DNA of 64,000 bases from Phallus indusiatus (lineage: Eukaryota; Basidiomycota; Agaricomycetes; Phallales; Phallaceae). Location: NCBI GenBank assembly GCA_027605045.1, contig JAQFWX010000005.1, positions 1,302,001 to 1,366,000 on the forward strand, read 5' to 3'. Both the position numbers and the translations under genes were made by a program. This document shows positions 61,543 to 64,000 of the stretch, piece by piece; within the stretch, counting starts at the first letter, position 1, and each line of letters starts with the position of its first letter. The notes under the pieces are model-generated. The model did no database searches and was not told the origin of the DNA. It worked only from the letters and a program-made list of their open reading frames with translations.

Positions 61543-64000
61543 GTGACTCGACTTTCGAGTCACAAGTGCATGCGCCTGCGCCTTGTGTTCAATCGAACTT
61601 TAATCTCTCCTACAACCCGTATAGCATATATCTCTAGAATGGCATCTAGCGCAACAAAAACTGGAGACAGCGCAAGCGGAGGCAACGGCGCGATACTCAC
61701 GCCTGCTCAACCACCCCCTCCTCCAGGCAGTGACATACCTAACCCGAACTCAAAGAGTCAAGGTCAGATCGACAGTGATCTTTTGGAGATTTTATGTGCT
61801 GATCATACCGTGATTACTCTGATTAGCCAAAAAGGCCGCTAAGCTAGCGGAGAAACAGGCGAAGAATGCTATTAAAGCTGTAAAAGACACCGTTACAACC
61901 GCTGTTACTGGTGAGAAGAAAGACAAGGCTAAACCTGCCAAAGAAAAGAAAGAAGAAGAAGTACCGTTTGTTAATACGACCCCCAAGGGCGAAAAGAAAG
62001 GTAGTTTTTCTGTTTAGAATTTGTGCCAGAGCACGTTGGACATACTTTCATCAGATTTGACTCAGGCAATGGCGTCCGGGTATAATCCTATTGCTGTTGA
62101 ATCAGCTTGGTATGATTGGTGGGAAGCTCAGAAGTTCTTCGTTCCAAAGTTGAAAGAGGATGGTTCTCCCGTTAATGCGGAAAATGGTACTTTTGTTATG
62201 GCGTTCCCTCCTCCGAACGTTACTGGTGCTTTACATATCGGACACGCGTTAACTGTCGCCATTCAAGACACCCTTATTAGATGGTACATCCTTCTCTCAT
62301 CTACTGTTAAGCACACCAATAAACCCTTTCTCTTCTTTTTAGGAACCGAATGCTTGGCAAAGCAACCCTCTTCGTACCTGGCTTTGACCATGCGGGTATC
62401 TCAACACAATCTGTTGTGGAGAAACGTTTATTCAAAACCACTGGCCAAACAAGACACGACCTCGGGCGTGAAAAGTTTCTGGAGACTGTGTGGCAGTGGA
62501 AAAACGAGTATGTGTCGTCATCGTCTGAGCATGTTTGGCTTGTTTGAATTAACGTTTTCTGTCCTTAAGCTATCAGACTCGTATTTCGAGTCAATTGCGC
62601 CGCCTTGGAGCATCGTATGACTGGGACAGAGTCGCATTTACTATGAACGAGGTCAGCTTTCTTCTACAGCGAAAGAATCGTCTTTCTAGTTTTACAATCC
62701 CTCCTAGACCCTCTCACGCGCCGTAGTTGAGAATTTCTGCAAACTACACGAAGATGGTATCATCTATCGTGCCAATCGCCTCGTCAACTGGTGTGTCCGT
62801 CTAAACACGACCCTCTCAAACTTAGAGGTGGACCAAAAGAAGCTCGAAGGACGGACATTAATGAATGTACCTGGTTACGACGCGAAGGAAAAATTCGAGT
62901 TTGGTGTACTCGTTGAATTTGCTTATCCTATTGAAGGATCAGGTTGGCAGTTTTTTCTTCTTTTTCTTCTTTTCCGCGTAACATACTGAACTTTCTTCTT
63001 AGACGAAAAAATCATCGTTGCCACAACTCGTCCTGAAACGATGTTGGGTGATACAGCTGTGGCGGTTCATCCCGCCGATCCCCGCTACAAACATCTTCAT
63101 GGCAAATTTGTTCGCCATCCGTTTATCCCGAATCGTCGCATTCCTATTGTTACAGATGACATCGTAGTTGATATGGAATTTGGAACTGGTGCCGTTAAAA
63201 TTACCCCCGCTCACGATCCTAATGATTATGAAGTCGGATTGAGACATAATCTTGAATTTATCAATATATTGAATGACGACGGAACGTTTAACGAGAATGC
63301 TGGGAAGTTCAAGGTTCGTTTTTTCATCTACAACCAGTTGAAAGCAGAAACAGACTAACGTTGGGTTACTGTCCTTAGGGGACTAAACGATTCCACGCAC
63401 GTGTACAGGTTGTCAAGGAACTCAAGGAGTTGGGTCTTTACATTAATACAAAAGATAATCCCATGAATGTTCCCATCTGCACGTAAGCTATTTTCTTCCC
63501 TCAAGATGGCTCCCCTAAGAACTCCGCGTCAGAAAATCAGGAGATGTCATTGAGCCTGTTATGAAACCCCAATGGTGGGTTAAATGCAAACCTCTTGCAG
63601 ACGAAGCCATCAAGGTACTGGTATTTTCTTTTGATCCAAAAATTCGTTGTAGTGACTGTTCTGTTAGCGCACAAGAGAAGGGGAGCTAATCATTACACCC
63701 AAACTATCCGAAAACGAATGGTACCGCTGGCTGGAAAATATTCAAGATTGGTGTATTTCGCGTCAGTTATGGTGGGGTCATCGTGTGCCAGCATATTACG
63801 TGAAGGTTGAGGGTAAAGAAAAGGATGTGAGTTAACTACCTTATCTATGAGCACTGGTCAGGTCGGGCTCATTGTGTTTGTTTTGTTGCAGATTAATGAT
63901 GAGAAGCAATGGGTTGTCGGACGGACTGTTGAAGAAGCTACTGAACGTGCACGGAAGATCGCGAATGGTGCGGCGTTTACACTTGAGCAAGATGAAGACG
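61543..64000 (+). CDS. VAS1: Valyl-tRNA synthetase, 5' half (runs off window)
   Basis: Class I aminoacyl-tRNA synthetase charging tRNA-Val. Two in-frame starts: ATG 61543 adds an Arg/Ser/Thr-rich leader without acidic residues ([20 protein letters not shown]) before [15 protein letters not shown] at 61639. The second exon is Lys/Ala-rich ([20 protein letters not shown]), the fungal N-extension. Then [36 protein letters not shown] with the HIGH motif, [53 protein letters not shown], and the editing domain [32 protein letters not shown] [46 protein letters not shown]. The KMSKS part lies beyond the window. About ten exons, all in frame; the last exon is open at 64000. Confidence 0.95.

Overview
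This is nuclear DNA of a filamentous basidiomycete, most likely an agaricomycete. The genes are dense and on both strands. They are cut by many short GT..AG introns of about 45-75 nt. The histone H3 carries the usual basidiomycete substitutions, and there are typical mushroom families (DUF6533 membrane proteins, large 7TM receptor-like families). No transposon open frames, rRNA or CRISPR were seen. The one RNA gene recognised is an intron-containing tRNA-Asp(GUC).

Layout. 1-3.3 kb: 3' part of VPS16 (HOPS/CORVET). 3.3-7.2 kb: a tandem duplication that copied the VPS16 3' end together with a small lineage-specific gene (family A, now broken), with a relic of an SPX-RING type protein between the two units. 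A third family A fragment lies at 10.0-10.4 kb, beyond an intact single-pass membrane protein gene (8.1-9.7 kb). 10.5-12.4 kb: a decayed Ser/Pro-rich minus-strand gene. 12.5-22.2 kb: a HAD hydrolase, a novel membrane protein, tRNA-Asp, the SPX-EXS phosphate exporter SYG1/XPR1, and a TPR protein.

23-35 kb: the most interesting region. It holds four paralogous 7TM receptor-like genes (three tandem +, one convergent -). Each encodes a signal peptide, a small eight-cysteine CFEM-like ectodomain and a seven-helix core. All four share a promoter box about 100 bp upstream of the ATG, and three share a second motif touching the ATG.

36-50 kb: a multi-pass membrane protein, an arrestin-like protein, a tandem pair of tiny Gln-rich genes, histone H3, a small membrane protein, the SNF1/AMPK kinase and a DUF4419 protein. 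51-58 kb: three DUF6533 membrane protein genes, two of them a 2.6-kb tandem duplication in which one copy is frameshifted. 58.7-64 kb: divergent histone H2A/H2B genes, aminodeoxychorismate lyase (folate/PABA synthesis) and the 5' half of valyl-tRNA synthetase, with a probable mitochondrial leader upstream of the cytosolic start.

Conserved housekeeping genes alternate with young duplicated families. At least four independent local duplications (families A, receptors, Gln-rich genes, DUF6533) are visible. Splice sites were read by eye. Gene outer limits are firmer than individual exon limits.
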